From SCGC-AG-212-J23 sp036406675 (GTDB lineage: Bacteria; Pseudomonadota; Gammaproteobacteria; Burkholderiales; SG8-39): a stretch of DNA of 64,000 nucleotides. The stretch's first letter is position 1. Every line of letters begins with the position of its first letter. The notes beneath the pieces were generated by a model. It saw only the letters and a program-made list of their open reading frames with translations. It made no database searches and was not told the origin of the DNA. Below are positions 39,830 to 50,115 of this stretch, piece by piece. The stretch covers positions 1 through 64,000 of the forward strand of contig DASXAO010000131.1 of assembly GCA_036406675.1 (NCBI GenBank), read 5' to 3'. The position numbers and the translations under genes are program-made.

Positions 39830-40727
39830 GGACTGGAACGACGTCGACGCCTTCTGCTGCGTGCTGGAGCACGGCGGCTTCACCGCCGCGGCGAGAGCGC
39901 TGGCGCGCCCGAAGTCGAGCATCAGCGCCTCGGTGTCGCGGCTGGAAGGCGAGCTCGGCGCGCGCCTGCTGCAGCGCACTACGCGCCGGGTGCGCGCCAC
40001 CGAGGCGGGCGAGTCGCTCTACCAGGACGCCGCGCCCATGTTCCAGCGTCTGCGCGAGGTGCGCGCCAACGCCGCGGCGCGCGGCAACGCGGTCGCCGGG
40101 AGGCTGCGCATCGCGGCGCCTTACGAGTTCGGCGCGCATCACCTCGGGACGGTGGCTTGCGAGATGCTCGCGCGCTATCCGGACCTGCGCATCGACATCG
40201 ACGTCGAGCACGGCCGCATCGACCCGCTCGACCGCAGCTACGACATCGTGTTCTCGTACTTCGACGGCGACCTTCCCGACAGCGGCCGCATCGCGCGCAA
40301 CGTGTTCTCGCTCAAGCGCGGGGTGTTCGCAGCGCCGGCGCTGCTCGAGAAATTTCCGAAGGTGAAGACGCCGCAGGACCTCGCCGAGCTGCCGGCGATC
40401 GCCGCGCCCATGGATGCGGAATGGTCCTTCACCGATGCGGAAAACCGGGTTCACACGGTGCCGCTGCGGCCGCGCATGCGCAGCCCGAACGCCGACGTGC
40501 GGAGGCGCGCCACGCTGGACGGCCTCGGGGTCTCGCGCATCGTGCTCACGTTCTGCGAGGAGCACGTGCGGCGCAGGCGCCTGCAGCCTCTGCTCGCCGA
40601 CTACGCCTGCGCGCCGCTTCGCATCCATGCGCTGCTTCCCGGGCGGCGCCTGGTGCCGGCCAAAGTCAGGATCTTTCTCGACCTGCTGAGCGCGAATACG
40701 CCGCCGGAAAACGTGGTCCGTCCCTGA
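39828..40727 (+). CDS. LysR-family transcriptional regulator
   Basis: A 299-residue regulator. N-terminal helix-turn-helix: WNDVDAFCCVLEHGGFTAAARALARPKSSISASVSRLEGELGARLLQRTTRRVRATEAG, the standard LysR fold. The ligand-binding half begins GRLRIAAPYEFGAHHLG and resembles DsdC/AaeR-like regulators. It is divergent from the Rieske-SBP operon across 76 bp that include a perfect palindrome on its own start codon. It should activate or repress that operon in response to an aromatic acid or its product. Confidence 0.93.
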   Translation: MDWNDVDAFCCVLEHGGFTAAARALARPKSSISASVSRLEGELGARLLQRTTRRVRATEAGESLYQDAAPMFQRLREVRANAAARGNAVAGRLRIAAPYEFGAHHLGTVACEMLARYPDLRIDIDVEHGRIDPLDRSYDIVFSYFDGDLPDSGRIARNVFSLKRGVFAAPALLEKFPKVKTPQDLAELPAIAAPMDAEWSFTDAENRVHTVPLRPRMRSPNADVRRRATLDGLGVSRIVLTFCEEHVRRRRLQPLLADYACAPLRIHALLPGRRLVPAKVRIFLDLLSANTPPENVVRP

Positions 40728-40750
40728 TTTGGGGTTCAGTGATTTGGGCT

Positions 40751-42553
40751 TCAGGCCGCCTTCTGCTCGGCGCGCTGCTCGACGGGCTTTTCCTCTTGCC
40801 CGAGGTTGAGCGCGGTATTGACCAGCGCGACGTGGGAGAAGGCCTGCGGGAAGTTGCCGAGGAAGCGGCGCGCCGCCGGGTCGTACTCCTCGGCGAGCAG
40901 CCCGACGTCGTTGCAGAGTCCGAGCAGCCGCTCGAAGAGCTCGCGCGCCTCGGCGTGGCGGCCCTGCTGGCACAGGTTGTCCGCCAGCCAGAAACTGCAG
41001 GCGAGGAATACCCCTTCCCCCTTCGGCAAGCCGTCGAGCCCTTCGTGCGTGAGGTAGCGCTGCACCAGCCCGTCGACGGTCAGGCCGCGCTGGATGGCAT
41101 CGACCGTGCCGGCCACGCGCGGGTCGGTCGCGGGCAGGAAGCCTGTGATCGGGATGAAAAGCAGCGCCGCGTCGAGCTCCTCCGACCCATAGCTCTGGAC
41201 GAACGCGCGGCGCCGCTCGCTGTAGCCGCGCTCGCAGACGTCGCGGTGAATGCGATCGCGCAGCTCGCGCCAGCGCTCGACCGGTCCGGGCAGCCCCATG
41301 CCCTCGACCATCTTCACCGCGCGGTCGAAGGCCACCCAGGCCATGACTTTCGAATAGGTGAAGTGGCGCGGCGGTCCGCGCACTTCCCAGATGCTCGCGT
41401 CGGGCTCCACCCAGGCCCTTTCCAGGTGCTCGAGCAACGCCTGCTGCAGGCCCCAGGCCACGTCGTCGCGCGCCAGGCCCGACTTGCACGCCTGGTAGAG
41501 CGCGTCGATGACTTCGCCGTAGACGTCGAGCTGGAGCTGCGAGGAGGCCGCGTTACCGACGCGCACCGGCGCCGAGCGCTCGTAGCCCGGCAGCCATCCG
41601 ACCTCCCACTCCGCCAGGCGACGTTCGCCCGCGATGCCGTACATGATCTGCATCTGGTCGGGGCTGCCTGCGACCGACCGGACCAGCCATTCGCGCCAGG
41701 CACGCGCCTCTTCCTTGAAGCCCGCGTCGAGGAAGGCGAGGAGCGTGTGCGTGGCGTCGCGCAGCCAGCAATAACGGTAGTCCCAGTTGCGCACTCCGCC
41801 GAGGCGCTCGGGGAGCGAGGTGGTGGGCGCCGCCACGATGCCGCCGCTCGGCGCGTAGGTGAGCGCCTTCAGCGTGATGAGCGAGCGGCGCACCGGCGCG
41901 TCCCATGGACCGGACACCTTGCACTGCCCCGCCCACCGGCGCCAGAAGCGCTCGGTGTCTTCGAGCGCGCGCTTCGGATCGACGGGCGTCGGCACTTCGA
42001 GGTGCGACGCGCCGTGGGTCAGGACGAAGGACAGCGTTTCGCCGGCCGCGACTTCGAACTGCGCGCGCGTCTTCATGTCCCGGTTCTCGAGCGCGACCGG
42101 CGAGCACAGCACCGCCTTGTCCGGGCCCGAGATCGCGCGGATCCCCTTGCCCTCGTGCGTCCTCGTCACCCACGGCACCGAGGCGCCGTAGTCGAAGCGC
42201 AGGATGAGCTCCATTTCCATCGCGACGCGCCCGCGCGCGCCCACGACCATGCGGACGAGGTCCGAGCGCCCGTCGCTCACCGGCATGAAGTCGATCAGCG
42301 TGACGGCGCCGGTCTCGGTCTCGAATTCGGTCTCGAGGATGAGCGTGTCGGGGCGATAGCGCCTCTTGGTCGCGGTGGCTTGACAACCGATCTTCCACCG
42401 GCCGTGCCGCGGCTCGCCGAGGAGCGCGGCGAAGCACGCGGGCGAGTCGAAGCGCGGCAGGCACAGCCAGTCGATCGACCCGTCGCGGCCGACCAGCGCG
42501 GCGCTCTCGCAGTCGCCGATCAGCGCGTAGTCCTCGATCCTCGCGTACGGCAT
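40751..42553 (-). CDS. Glycoside hydrolase family 15 (glucoamylase/trehalase-like)
   Basis: A 600-residue GH15 enzyme. N-terminal IEDYALIGDCESAALVGRDGSIDWLCLPRFDS is the standard opening. The (alpha/alpha)6 barrel shows GVRNWDYRYCWLRDATHTLLAFLDAGF, WEVRG..RHFTYSKVMAWVAFDRA (likely acid Glu in WEVRG) and LLAEEYDPAARRFLGNFPQAFSHVALVNTAL (likely base Glu). No signal peptide, so it acts inside the cell, where related enzymes hydrolyse trehalose or maltodextrins. Neither the maltose nor trehalose operon is nearby. It is convergent with lysR (23-bp gap). Confidence 0.93.
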   Translation of the reverse strand: MPYARIEDYALIGDCESAALVGRDGSIDWLCLPRFDSPACFAALLGEPRHGRWKIGCQATATKRRYRPDTLILETEFETETGAVTLIDFMPVSDGRSDLVRMVVGARGRVAMEMELILRFDYGASVPWVTRTHEGKGIRAISGPDKAVLCSPVALENRDMKTRAQFEVAAGETLSFVLTHGASHLEVPTPVDPKRALEDTERFWRRWAGQCKVSGPWDAPVRRSLITLKALTYAPSGGIVAAPTTSLPERLGGVRNWDYRYCWLRDATHTLLAFLDAGFKEEARAWREWLVRSVAGSPDQMQIMYGIAGERRLAEWEVGWLPGYERSAPVRVGNAASSQLQLDVYGEVIDALYQACKSGLARDDVAWGLQQALLEHLERAWVEPDASIWEVRGPPRHFTYSKVMAWVAFDRAVKMVEGMGLPGPVERWRELRDRIHRDVCERGYSERRRAFVQSYGSEELDAALLFIPITGFLPATDPRVAGTVDAIQRGLTVDGLVQRYLTHEGLDGLPKGEGVFLACSFWLADNLCQQGRHAEARELFERLLGLCNDVGLLAEEYDPAARRFLGNFPQAFSHVALVNTALNLGQEEKPVEQRAEQKAA

Positions 42554-42593
42554 CTACCAATAAAGACCGCCGCCGCGCCAGGATAGTTTCTGG

Positions 42594-42767
42594 TCAGTAG
42601 GTCGGCGGCCCGGCGAAGAGCTGGTACATCCAGACTACGAAGCCCCATCCGCTCACGGCGAGCACCGCCAGGATCGGCGCCATGAACACCGTGAAGAAGA
42701 GCCAGCTGCGCCGCTCCTCGGCCTTGCGCTGCTTCTCATCGGGCGTCGTTGCCGGGCGACGGTTCAT
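42594..42767 (-). CDS. napE: NapE-like small membrane protein
   Basis: A 57-residue protein with a basic N-terminus (MNRRPATTPDEKQRKAEERRS) and one membrane helix (FFTVFMAPILAVLAVSGWGFVVWMYQL), the NapE plan. Its role in nitrate reduction is not established. The ATG overlaps the napC stop by 4 bp. It is last in the operon napA-B-C-E, whereas napE is commonly first in alpha- and beta-proteobacterial nap operons. Confidence 0.85.
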   Translation of the reverse strand: MNRRPATTPDEKQRKAEERRSWLFFTVFMAPILAVLAVSGWGFVVWMYQLFAGPPTY

Positions 42768-43354
42768 TGGCCGGCCATGTCGGGGAGTCGGTGGGCGATG
42801 CCCTTGTGGCAATCGATGCAGGTCTTGCCGCCCGCATTCTGCCCGGCGGAGAGCGCGCCCGAGTGCGCGTCGGCGCCGCGCTTGCTCTGCCGCGTGAAGT
42901 CCATCGCCTGGAACTCGTGGCAGTTGCGGCACTCGAGCGAGTCGTTCGCCTTGAAGCGCGCCCACTCGCGCTCGGCGAGCTCGCGGCGCTTGGCGACGAA
43001 CTTCTCGCGCGTGCTGATGGTGCCGAAGATGAAGCCCCAGACCTCCTTCGAGGCCTGCATCTTGCGCGCCATCTTGTAGGTCCAGTCGTGCGGCACGTGG
43101 CAGTTGGAGCACTTGGCGCGCACGCCGGAGCGGTTGGTGAAGTGGATGGTGGGCTGGATCTCCTGGTACACGTTGTCGCGCATTACGTGGCAGCCGATGC
43201 AGAACTGCTCGGTGTTGGTGAACTCCATGGCGGTGTTGAACGCGCCCCAGAATACGATGCCGCCGATGAAGCCGCCGACGGTGAGGAAGCCGAGGCTGTA
43301 GTACTGGCTCGGGCTGGTGAGCGTGCGCCAGTAGCGCCGGACGAGATCGCGCAT
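42764..43354 (-). CDS. napC: NapC tetraheme quinol dehydrogenase
   Basis: A 196-residue membrane-anchored cytochrome. One N-terminal helix (SLGFLTVGGFIGGIVFWGAF), then four CxxCH heme sites: CIGCH, CSNCH, CRNCH and CIDCH. NapC/NirT proteins take electrons from menaquinol or ubiquinol and pass them to NapB. The gene lies 3 bp after napB. This makes the operon able to work without NapGH. Confidence 0.96.
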   Translation of the reverse strand: MRDLVRRYWRTLTSPSQYYSLGFLTVGGFIGGIVFWGAFNTAMEFTNTEQFCIGCHVMRDNVYQEIQPTIHFTNRSGVRAKCSNCHVPHDWTYKMARKMQASKEVWGFIFGTISTREKFVAKRRELAEREWARFKANDSLECRNCHEFQAMDFTRQSKRGADAHSGALSAGQNAGGKTCIDCHKGIAHRLPDMAGQ

Positions 43355-43357
43355 CGG

Positions 43358-43801
43358 CTACTTCTTCTGCTGCTTCCTGATGAGCGCATCGACGTCCTGG
43401 AAGCGGTTCTTCACCGCCGGCTCGGTCTGCATCTGCACCACGTGGCACTGCTCGCAGAAGTAGCGCCGCGGCGAAACGTCGGCGAGGAAGTTGCCGTCGC
43501 GGTCCATGTAGTGCGTGATGCTGATCGGCGTCGCCTGCGTCTCGCCGGCGCGCGTGCGCGCGTGGCAGCTCATGCACTTGTTGGCGAAGCGGTCGACCTG
43601 GTAGTTGTCGGTCTTGTGCGGAATCGTGGGCGGCTGCATCGCGTAGGAGCGCACGCGCTTCTTGTCGTTGTTCTCGGCGTTGACCATCGGTGCCGCCTTG
43701 CCCACCTCGTCCACGCGGGCCGGACCGCGCAGCGGATCCTGCTGGGAAAAGGCAACCGACGACAAAAGCACCGTGAAGAGGAAAAAGCCGGCGCGCCTCA
43801 T
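43358..43801 (-). CDS. napB: NapB diheme cytochrome c
   Basis: A 147-residue periplasmic electron carrier for NapA. Signal peptide MRRAGFFLFTVLLSSVAFS; two heme motifs CMSCH and CEQCH, and the conserved PPTIPHKTDNYQVDRFANKCMSCH stretch with axial histidines. The ATG at 43801 overlaps the napA stop (ATGA). It forms the heterodimer with NapA in the periplasm. Confidence 0.96.
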   Translation of the reverse strand: MRRAGFFLFTVLLSSVAFSQQDPLRGPARVDEVGKAAPMVNAENNDKKRVRSYAMQPPTIPHKTDNYQVDRFANKCMSCHARTRAGETQATPISITHYMDRDGNFLADVSPRRYFCEQCHVVQMQTEPAVKNRFQDVDALIRKQQKK

Positions 43802-46299
43802 ACCTTGACCACCTTGCAGGCGCACTTCTTGAAGTCGGTCTGGAGCGAGATCGGATCGGTCGCGTCGAGCGTCACCTTGTTGACGAGCTGGCTCGAGTCG
43901 AACCAGGGCACGAACACCACGCCCTTCGGCGGCTTGTTGCGGCCGCGGGTCTCGACGCGCGTGCTCATGCTGCCGCGGCGCGAGACGATCTCGACCTCGT
44001 CGCCGCGGCGCACGCCGAGCACCTTGGCGTCGTCGGGGTGCAGGTACACCACGCCGTTCGGGAACGCGAGGTAGAGCTCCGGCACGCGCCGCGTCATCGA
44101 GCCCGAGTGCCAATGTTCGAGCACCCGGCCGGTGACGAGCCACAGCGGATAGTCGCGGTCGGGCACTTCGGCGGGCGGCTCGTAGGGCAGCGCGTAGACG
44201 TAGGCCTTGTCGTCGGGGTTGCCGTAGAACTGGAACCCCGTGCCGGGCTTGACGTAGGGATCCTCGCCCTCGCGGAAGCGCCACTTCGTCTCCTTGCCGT
44301 CGACCACCGGCCAGCGCAGGCCCCGCACCTTGTGGTAGGTGTCGAACGGCGCGAGGTCGTGGCCGTGGCCGCGGCCGAAGCGCGCGTATTCCTCGAACAG
44401 GCCCTTCTGCACGTAGAAGCCGAACGCCTTGGCTTCGTCGTTCGCGTATTCCGGGTTGAGCTGCGAGTTCGGAAACCTGTCGACCTCGCCGTTGCGGAAC
44501 AGCACGTCGAAAAGCGTCTTGCCCTTGTACTCGGGCTTCCTCTCCACGAGCTCCGCCGGCCAGACCTCCTCGACCTTGAAGCGCTTGGAGAACTCCATCA
44601 TCTGCCACAGGTCCGAGCGCGCCTGCCCCGGCGGGTTGACGAGCTGGTTCCAGAACTGCGTGCGCCGCTCGGCGTTGCCGAAGGCGCCCTCCTTCTCGAC
44701 CCACATCGCGCTCGGCAGGACGAGGTCCGCGCCGGCGGTGGTGACCGTCGGGTAGACGTCGGACACGACGATGAAGTTTTCCGGGTTGCGAAAGCCCGGC
44801 CAGGTCTCGTTCGCCGCGTTGGCGCCGGCCTGGACGTTGTTGGTGGTCTGGGTCCAGTAGCAGTTGAGCTGGCCGTCCTTCAGCATCCGGCTCTGCAGCA
44901 CCGCGTGGAAGCCGGGCTTCTCCGGGATGGTTCCCGCCGGCAGCTTCCAGATTTCCTCGGCGAGCGCGCGGTGCTTCGGGTTCGTCACCACCATGTCGGC
45001 GGGCAGGCGGTGCGAGAACACGCCCACTTCGCGCGCGGTGCCGCAGGCCGAGGGCTGGCCGGTGAGCGAGAACGGGCTGTTGCCCGGCGTCGAGATCTTG
45101 CCGGTGAGGAGGTGCAGGTTGTAGACCATGTGGTTCGCCCACACCCCGCGCGTGTGCTGGTTGAACCCCATGGTCCAGAACGACATCACCTTGATCTTGG
45201 GATCCGCGTAGAGCTGCGCCAGCTTCTGCAGCCGCTCCGCCGGCACCCCGGAAAGCTTGGCGGCGTACCTGGCGTCGTACTTGGAGACGAACTTCGCGAA
45301 CTCCTCGAACGAAATCGGCTTGAACCCGCCGGGGTCGGCCGCGTTCTTGGCCGCCTTCTGCAGCTCGTGCTCGGGGCGCAGGCCGTAGCCGATGTCGGTA
45401 TTGCCGAGGCGAAACGCGACGTGCTTCGAGACGAAGTCCTTGTTCACCGCGCCGCGCTGGATGATGTAGTTCGCGACGTAGTTGAGGATGGCGAGGTCGG
45501 TCTGCGGCGTGAAGGTCAGCGTCTGGTCGGCCAGGTCGTAGCTGCGGTGCTCGAAGGTGGAGAGCACCGCCACCTGGACGTGCGGGTGCGCGAGGCGCCG
45601 GTCGGCGATGCGCTGCCACAGGATGGGATGCATCTCGGCCATGTTCGAGCCCCACAGCACGAAAGCGTCGGCCTGCTCGATGTCGTCGTAGCAGCCCATC
45701 GGCTCGTCGATGCCGAACGTGCGCATGAAGCCCACGGCGGCGCTCGCCATGCAGTGGCGCGCGTTCGGGTCGATGTTGTTGGAGCGCAAGCCCGCCTTCA
45801 TGAGCTTCACCGCGGCGTAGCCTTCCCAGATCGTCGACTGCCCCGACATGAACATGCCGATCGAGGAGGGTCCCTTCGCCTTGAGCGCGGCCTTCCACTT
45901 CTGCGCCATCACGTCGAACGCCTGGTCCCAGGTCACCGGCGTGAACTCGCCGGACTTGTCGTAGCGGCCGTTCTTCATGCGCAGCAGCGGCCGCGTCAGG
46001 CGGTCCTCGCCGTACATGATCTTCGAGAGGAAGTACCCCTTGACGCAATTGACGCCGCGGTTCACCTCGGCCTGGGGATCGCCGTGCGTGGCGACGACCT
46101 GGCCGTCCTTGACCGCGACGTTCACCCCGCAACCCACGCCGCAGAAGCGGCACGGCGCCTTGGACCATTTGAGCTGCGCCTGCCTTGCGTCGGTAACGAT
46201 GTTCTGGGCCTGCGCCGGAACGAGCGCGCCGCCCGCCCCTGCAGCGGCGGAGGCGGCCGAGCGCACGATGAACTGCCGGCGGGTGATTTTTTCGGTCAT
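43798..46299 (-). CDS. napA: Periplasmic nitrate reductase catalytic subunit NapA
   Basis: An 833-residue molybdopterin enzyme reducing nitrate to nitrite in the periplasm. A twin-arginine signal (TRRQFIVRSAASAAAGAG) is followed by [4Fe-4S] ligands CRFCGVGCGVNVAVKDG and CVKG. The molybdenum-ligand Cys lies in NARHCMASAAVG near residue 148, and MGFNQHTRGVWAN and the C-terminal molybdopterin-binding domain are all present. Length matches the family. The neighbouring napD chaperone gene, needed in most species for NapA maturation, is not present in the operon or in the 180-bp upstream gap. The napA promoter region carries a palindrome at 46335-46353. Confidence 0.97.
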   Translation of the reverse strand: MTEKITRRQFIVRSAASAAAGAGGALVPAQAQNIVTDARQAQLKWSKAPCRFCGVGCGVNVAVKDGQVVATHGDPQAEVNRGVNCVKGYFLSKIMYGEDRLTRPLLRMKNGRYDKSGEFTPVTWDQAFDVMAQKWKAALKAKGPSSIGMFMSGQSTIWEGYAAVKLMKAGLRSNNIDPNARHCMASAAVGFMRTFGIDEPMGCYDDIEQADAFVLWGSNMAEMHPILWQRIADRRLAHPHVQVAVLSTFEHRSYDLADQTLTFTPQTDLAILNYVANYIIQRGAVNKDFVSKHVAFRLGNTDIGYGLRPEHELQKAAKNAADPGGFKPISFEEFAKFVSKYDARYAAKLSGVPAERLQKLAQLYADPKIKVMSFWTMGFNQHTRGVWANHMVYNLHLLTGKISTPGNSPFSLTGQPSACGTAREVGVFSHRLPADMVVTNPKHRALAEEIWKLPAGTIPEKPGFHAVLQSRMLKDGQLNCYWTQTTNNVQAGANAANETWPGFRNPENFIVVSDVYPTVTTAGADLVLPSAMWVEKEGAFGNAERRTQFWNQLVNPPGQARSDLWQMMEFSKRFKVEEVWPAELVERKPEYKGKTLFDVLFRNGEVDRFPNSQLNPEYANDEAKAFGFYVQKGLFEEYARFGRGHGHDLAPFDTYHKVRGLRWPVVDGKETKWRFREGEDPYVKPGTGFQFYGNPDDKAYVYALPYEPPAEVPDRDYPLWLVTGRVLEHWHSGSMTRRVPELYLAFPNGVVYLHPDDAKVLGVRRGDEVEIVSRRGSMSTRVETRGRNKPPKGVVFVPWFDSSQLVNKVTLDATDPISLQTDFKKCACKVVKV

Positions 46300-46334
46300 G
46301 GCAATTGGATCCCGGTCAAACCGATGCGCTGCAC

Positions 46335-46353
46335 GGTGTATACGGTATATACC
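46335..46353. promoter_or_regulatory. 19-bp near-perfect palindrome in the napA upstream region
   Basis: Arms GGTGTATAC and GTATATACC around a single G, with one mismatch. On the minus strand a -35-like TTGAGC and a -10-like TATACC, 16 bp apart, precede napA and overlap the dyad, so a bound regulator would block or adjust the promoter. The GTATAC core is typical of GntR-like or related dimeric regulators, not of FNR (TTGAT-N4-ATCAA). The regulator is not in the window. Confidence 0.5.
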
Positions 46354-46479
46354 TATGCGCGCTCCGCTCAAGAATATCGGCCGCGACACGGCGGTGCAAG
46401 CCGCGCTTTTTTCCCCGGCTCCGGTTCGATCCTGGCTGGTTCGCAGCAGTCGGCCCGATTTTGTCCTACTCTCTGGCGG

Positions 46480-47877
46480 TTGAGCGGTCCCTTCGACCTC
46501 GCCTTTGGCGTCGTGGCGCTCGCCGTGGCCCTGCTCACGGCTGCCCACGCTGTCGTCTACAAGCGCGAGCCGCGCTCCGCCGCGCTCTGGGTGCTTCTCG
46601 CCTGGCTGCTGCCGATCGTCGGGGCGATCCTGTACGTGTTCTTCGGCGTGAATCGCGTGCAGCGGCGCGCCGCGCGCCTGCGACGCGACCTGGTCCGCGT
46701 ACGGACCACTTCGGAGTCCGATGAGCGGCTGCCGATCACCGAGCTGGTGCCGCTCGCGCGCCTGGTCGGCGCGGTGGTCGAGCGGCCGCTCCTCGCCGGC
46801 AACTCGATCGAGCCGCTGGTCGACGGAACCGAAGCCTACCCGGCCATGCTGCAGGCCATCGACGCGGCGCAGCGCTCCGTCGCGCTCGCCTCGTACATCT
46901 TCCACGCCGACGGGATCGGCGAGCGCTTCGTCGAGGCGCTGATCCGAGCGCAGCGCCGCGGCGTGGCGGTGCGCGTGCTGCTCGACGACGTGAGCTGCCG
47001 TATTTCGCTGCATTCGCCGGAGAAACGCCTGCGCCGGGCCGGCGTCGCGGTCGGCGACTTCAATCCGCCGCTGGTGCCGGCGCGGGTCAACGCGTTCAAC
47101 CTGCGCAACCACCGCAAGATCCTGGTGGTGGACGGCGAGCTCGGATTCACCGGCGGCATGAACATCGACCGGCACTATTGGGGCGCGAACGCCTATCGCG
47201 ACACGCATTTCCGCCTGCGCGGCCCGGTGGTGGCGCACCTCATGGAAGTGTTCGCCGACGACTGGCTTTTCACCACCGACGAGCCGCTGCGCGGGGGCGA
47301 GTGGTTTCCGCAGATCGCGCCCGCCGGGCCTTCGCTCGCGCGCGGGATCGAAGCCGGCCCGGACGAGTCGTTCGAGCGCCTGCGCTGGACCTACCTCGGC
47401 GCGCTCAACGCCGCGCAGCGCACCGTGCGCATCTGCACGCCCTACTTCCTTCCCGACGGCGGCATCATCTCCGCGCTCGACGCCGCGGCATTGCGCGGCG
47501 TCGACGTCGACATCATCCTGCCCGAGGAGACCGACCTGCCGCACATCCGCTGGGCGATGGTCCACCAGCTCTGGCAGGTGCTCGACCGCGGCTGCCGGGT
47601 CTGGATGCGGCCGGGGCCGTTCGACCACTCCAAGCTCATGGTGGTCGATGCCCACTGGACTTTCCTCGGCTCGGGCAACTGGGACGCGCGCAGCCTGCGC
47701 CTCAACTTCGAGTTCAACGTCGAGTCCTACTGCCGCCAGTTCGGCCGCCGCATGGACGAGCTCATCGTCGAGCGTCGCGCCGGCGCGCGCCGCGTGAGCC
47801 TCGACGACGTCAACTCGCGGCCGCCCGCGATCAAGCTGCGCGACGGGGTCGCGAGGCTTTTCGCCCCCCTGCTGTAG
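46480..47877 (+). CDS. Cardiolipin synthase-like phospholipase D
   Basis: A 465-residue enzyme. Two N-terminal helices (LAFGVVALAVALLTAAHAVV and ALWVLLAWLLPIVGAILYVFFG) anchor it. Two HKD motifs follow: HRKILVVDGELGFTGGMNID and HSKLMVVDAHWTFLGSGNWD. This is the ClsA-type layout that condenses two phosphatidylglycerols into cardiolipin. The start is uncertain: TTG 46480 is the earliest that fits, with no strong Shine-Dalgarno. It is a separate enzyme from the PLD-VTT fusion at 21088. The stop abuts the ettA stop directly. Confidence 0.9.
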   Translation: MSGPFDLAFGVVALAVALLTAAHAVVYKREPRSAALWVLLAWLLPIVGAILYVFFGVNRVQRRAARLRRDLVRVRTTSESDERLPITELVPLARLVGAVVERPLLAGNSIEPLVDGTEAYPAMLQAIDAAQRSVALASYIFHADGIGERFVEALIRAQRRGVAVRVLLDDVSCRISLHSPEKRLRRAGVAVGDFNPPLVPARVNAFNLRNHRKILVVDGELGFTGGMNIDRHYWGANAYRDTHFRLRGPVVAHLMEVFADDWLFTTDEPLRGGEWFPQIAPAGPSLARGIEAGPDESFERLRWTYLGALNAAQRTVRICTPYFLPDGGIISALDAAALRGVDVDIILPEETDLPHIRWAMVHQLWQVLDRGCRVWMRPGPFDHSKLMVVDAHWTFLGSGNWDARSLRLNFEFNVESYCRQFGRRMDELIVERRAGARRVSLDDVNSRPPAIKLRDGVARLFAPLL

Positions 47878-49533
<1,656 letters not shown>

Positions 49534-49557
49534 GGTTTCCAGAATCCGGTTGCAGCA

Positions 49558-50115
49558 ATGATACGAAAAACCGCGCTCGCGGCCGCGCTCGCCGGCCTGG
49601 TTTCAGGTGCCGGCCTCGTTTCGAGCGCGCATGCGCTCGACGGAGCGTCCTTCGAGGTGGGCAAGGGCGAGGACGACACCGACCTGTGGCGCGCCGGCCT
49701 GCAATGGAGCTGGCGGCGGCGCTGGTTCGCCGAGCGCTCGTGGACCCTCGGCGCCTACTGGGACCTGCAGCTCGGCCGCTGGAGCGGCCCGCTCAAGCCC
49801 GGCGAGCCGCACCAGGAGGTCTGGGACCTCGGCATCACCCCGGTGTTCCGCCTCGAGCGCGCCGCGCGCACTGCGCTCGTGCCCTACTTCGAGGCGGCCA
49901 TCGGCTTCCACCTGCTGTCGAACCTGCGCATCAACGGCGACACCGACTTCTCCACCCATTTCCAGTACGGCGACCATCTCGGCGCGGGGGTGCTGTTCGG
50001 GGAGCGGCAGAACTACGACCTGAGCGTCCGCGCGCAGCACCTCTCGAACGGCGGCATCGCGCATCCCAACCCCGGCATCAATTTCATCGAGCTGCGGGCG
50101 GCGTATCGCTTTTGA
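49558..50115 (+). CDS. pagL: PagL-like lipid A 3-O-deacylase
   Basis: A 185-residue outer-membrane barrel protein. Signal peptide MIRKTALAAALAGLVSGAG to AHA; beta strands with alternating aromatic residues, and near the C-terminus AQHLSNGGIAHPNPGINFIELRAAYRF. In PagL the catalytic dyad is a His and a Ser in HLSNGG and a Glu follows, matched here by FIEL. The last residue is Phe, as in most outer-membrane barrels. It removes a 3-O acyl chain from lipid A. The last 32 bp overlap the convergent CorC-like gene. Confidence 0.88.
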   Translation: MIRKTALAAALAGLVSGAGLVSSAHALDGASFEVGKGEDDTDLWRAGLQWSWRRRWFAERSWTLGAYWDLQLGRWSGPLKPGEPHQEVWDLGITPVFRLERAARTALVPYFEAAIGFHLLSNLRINGDTDFSTHFQYGDHLGAGVLFGERQNYDLSVRAQHLSNGGIAHPNPGINFIELRAAYRF

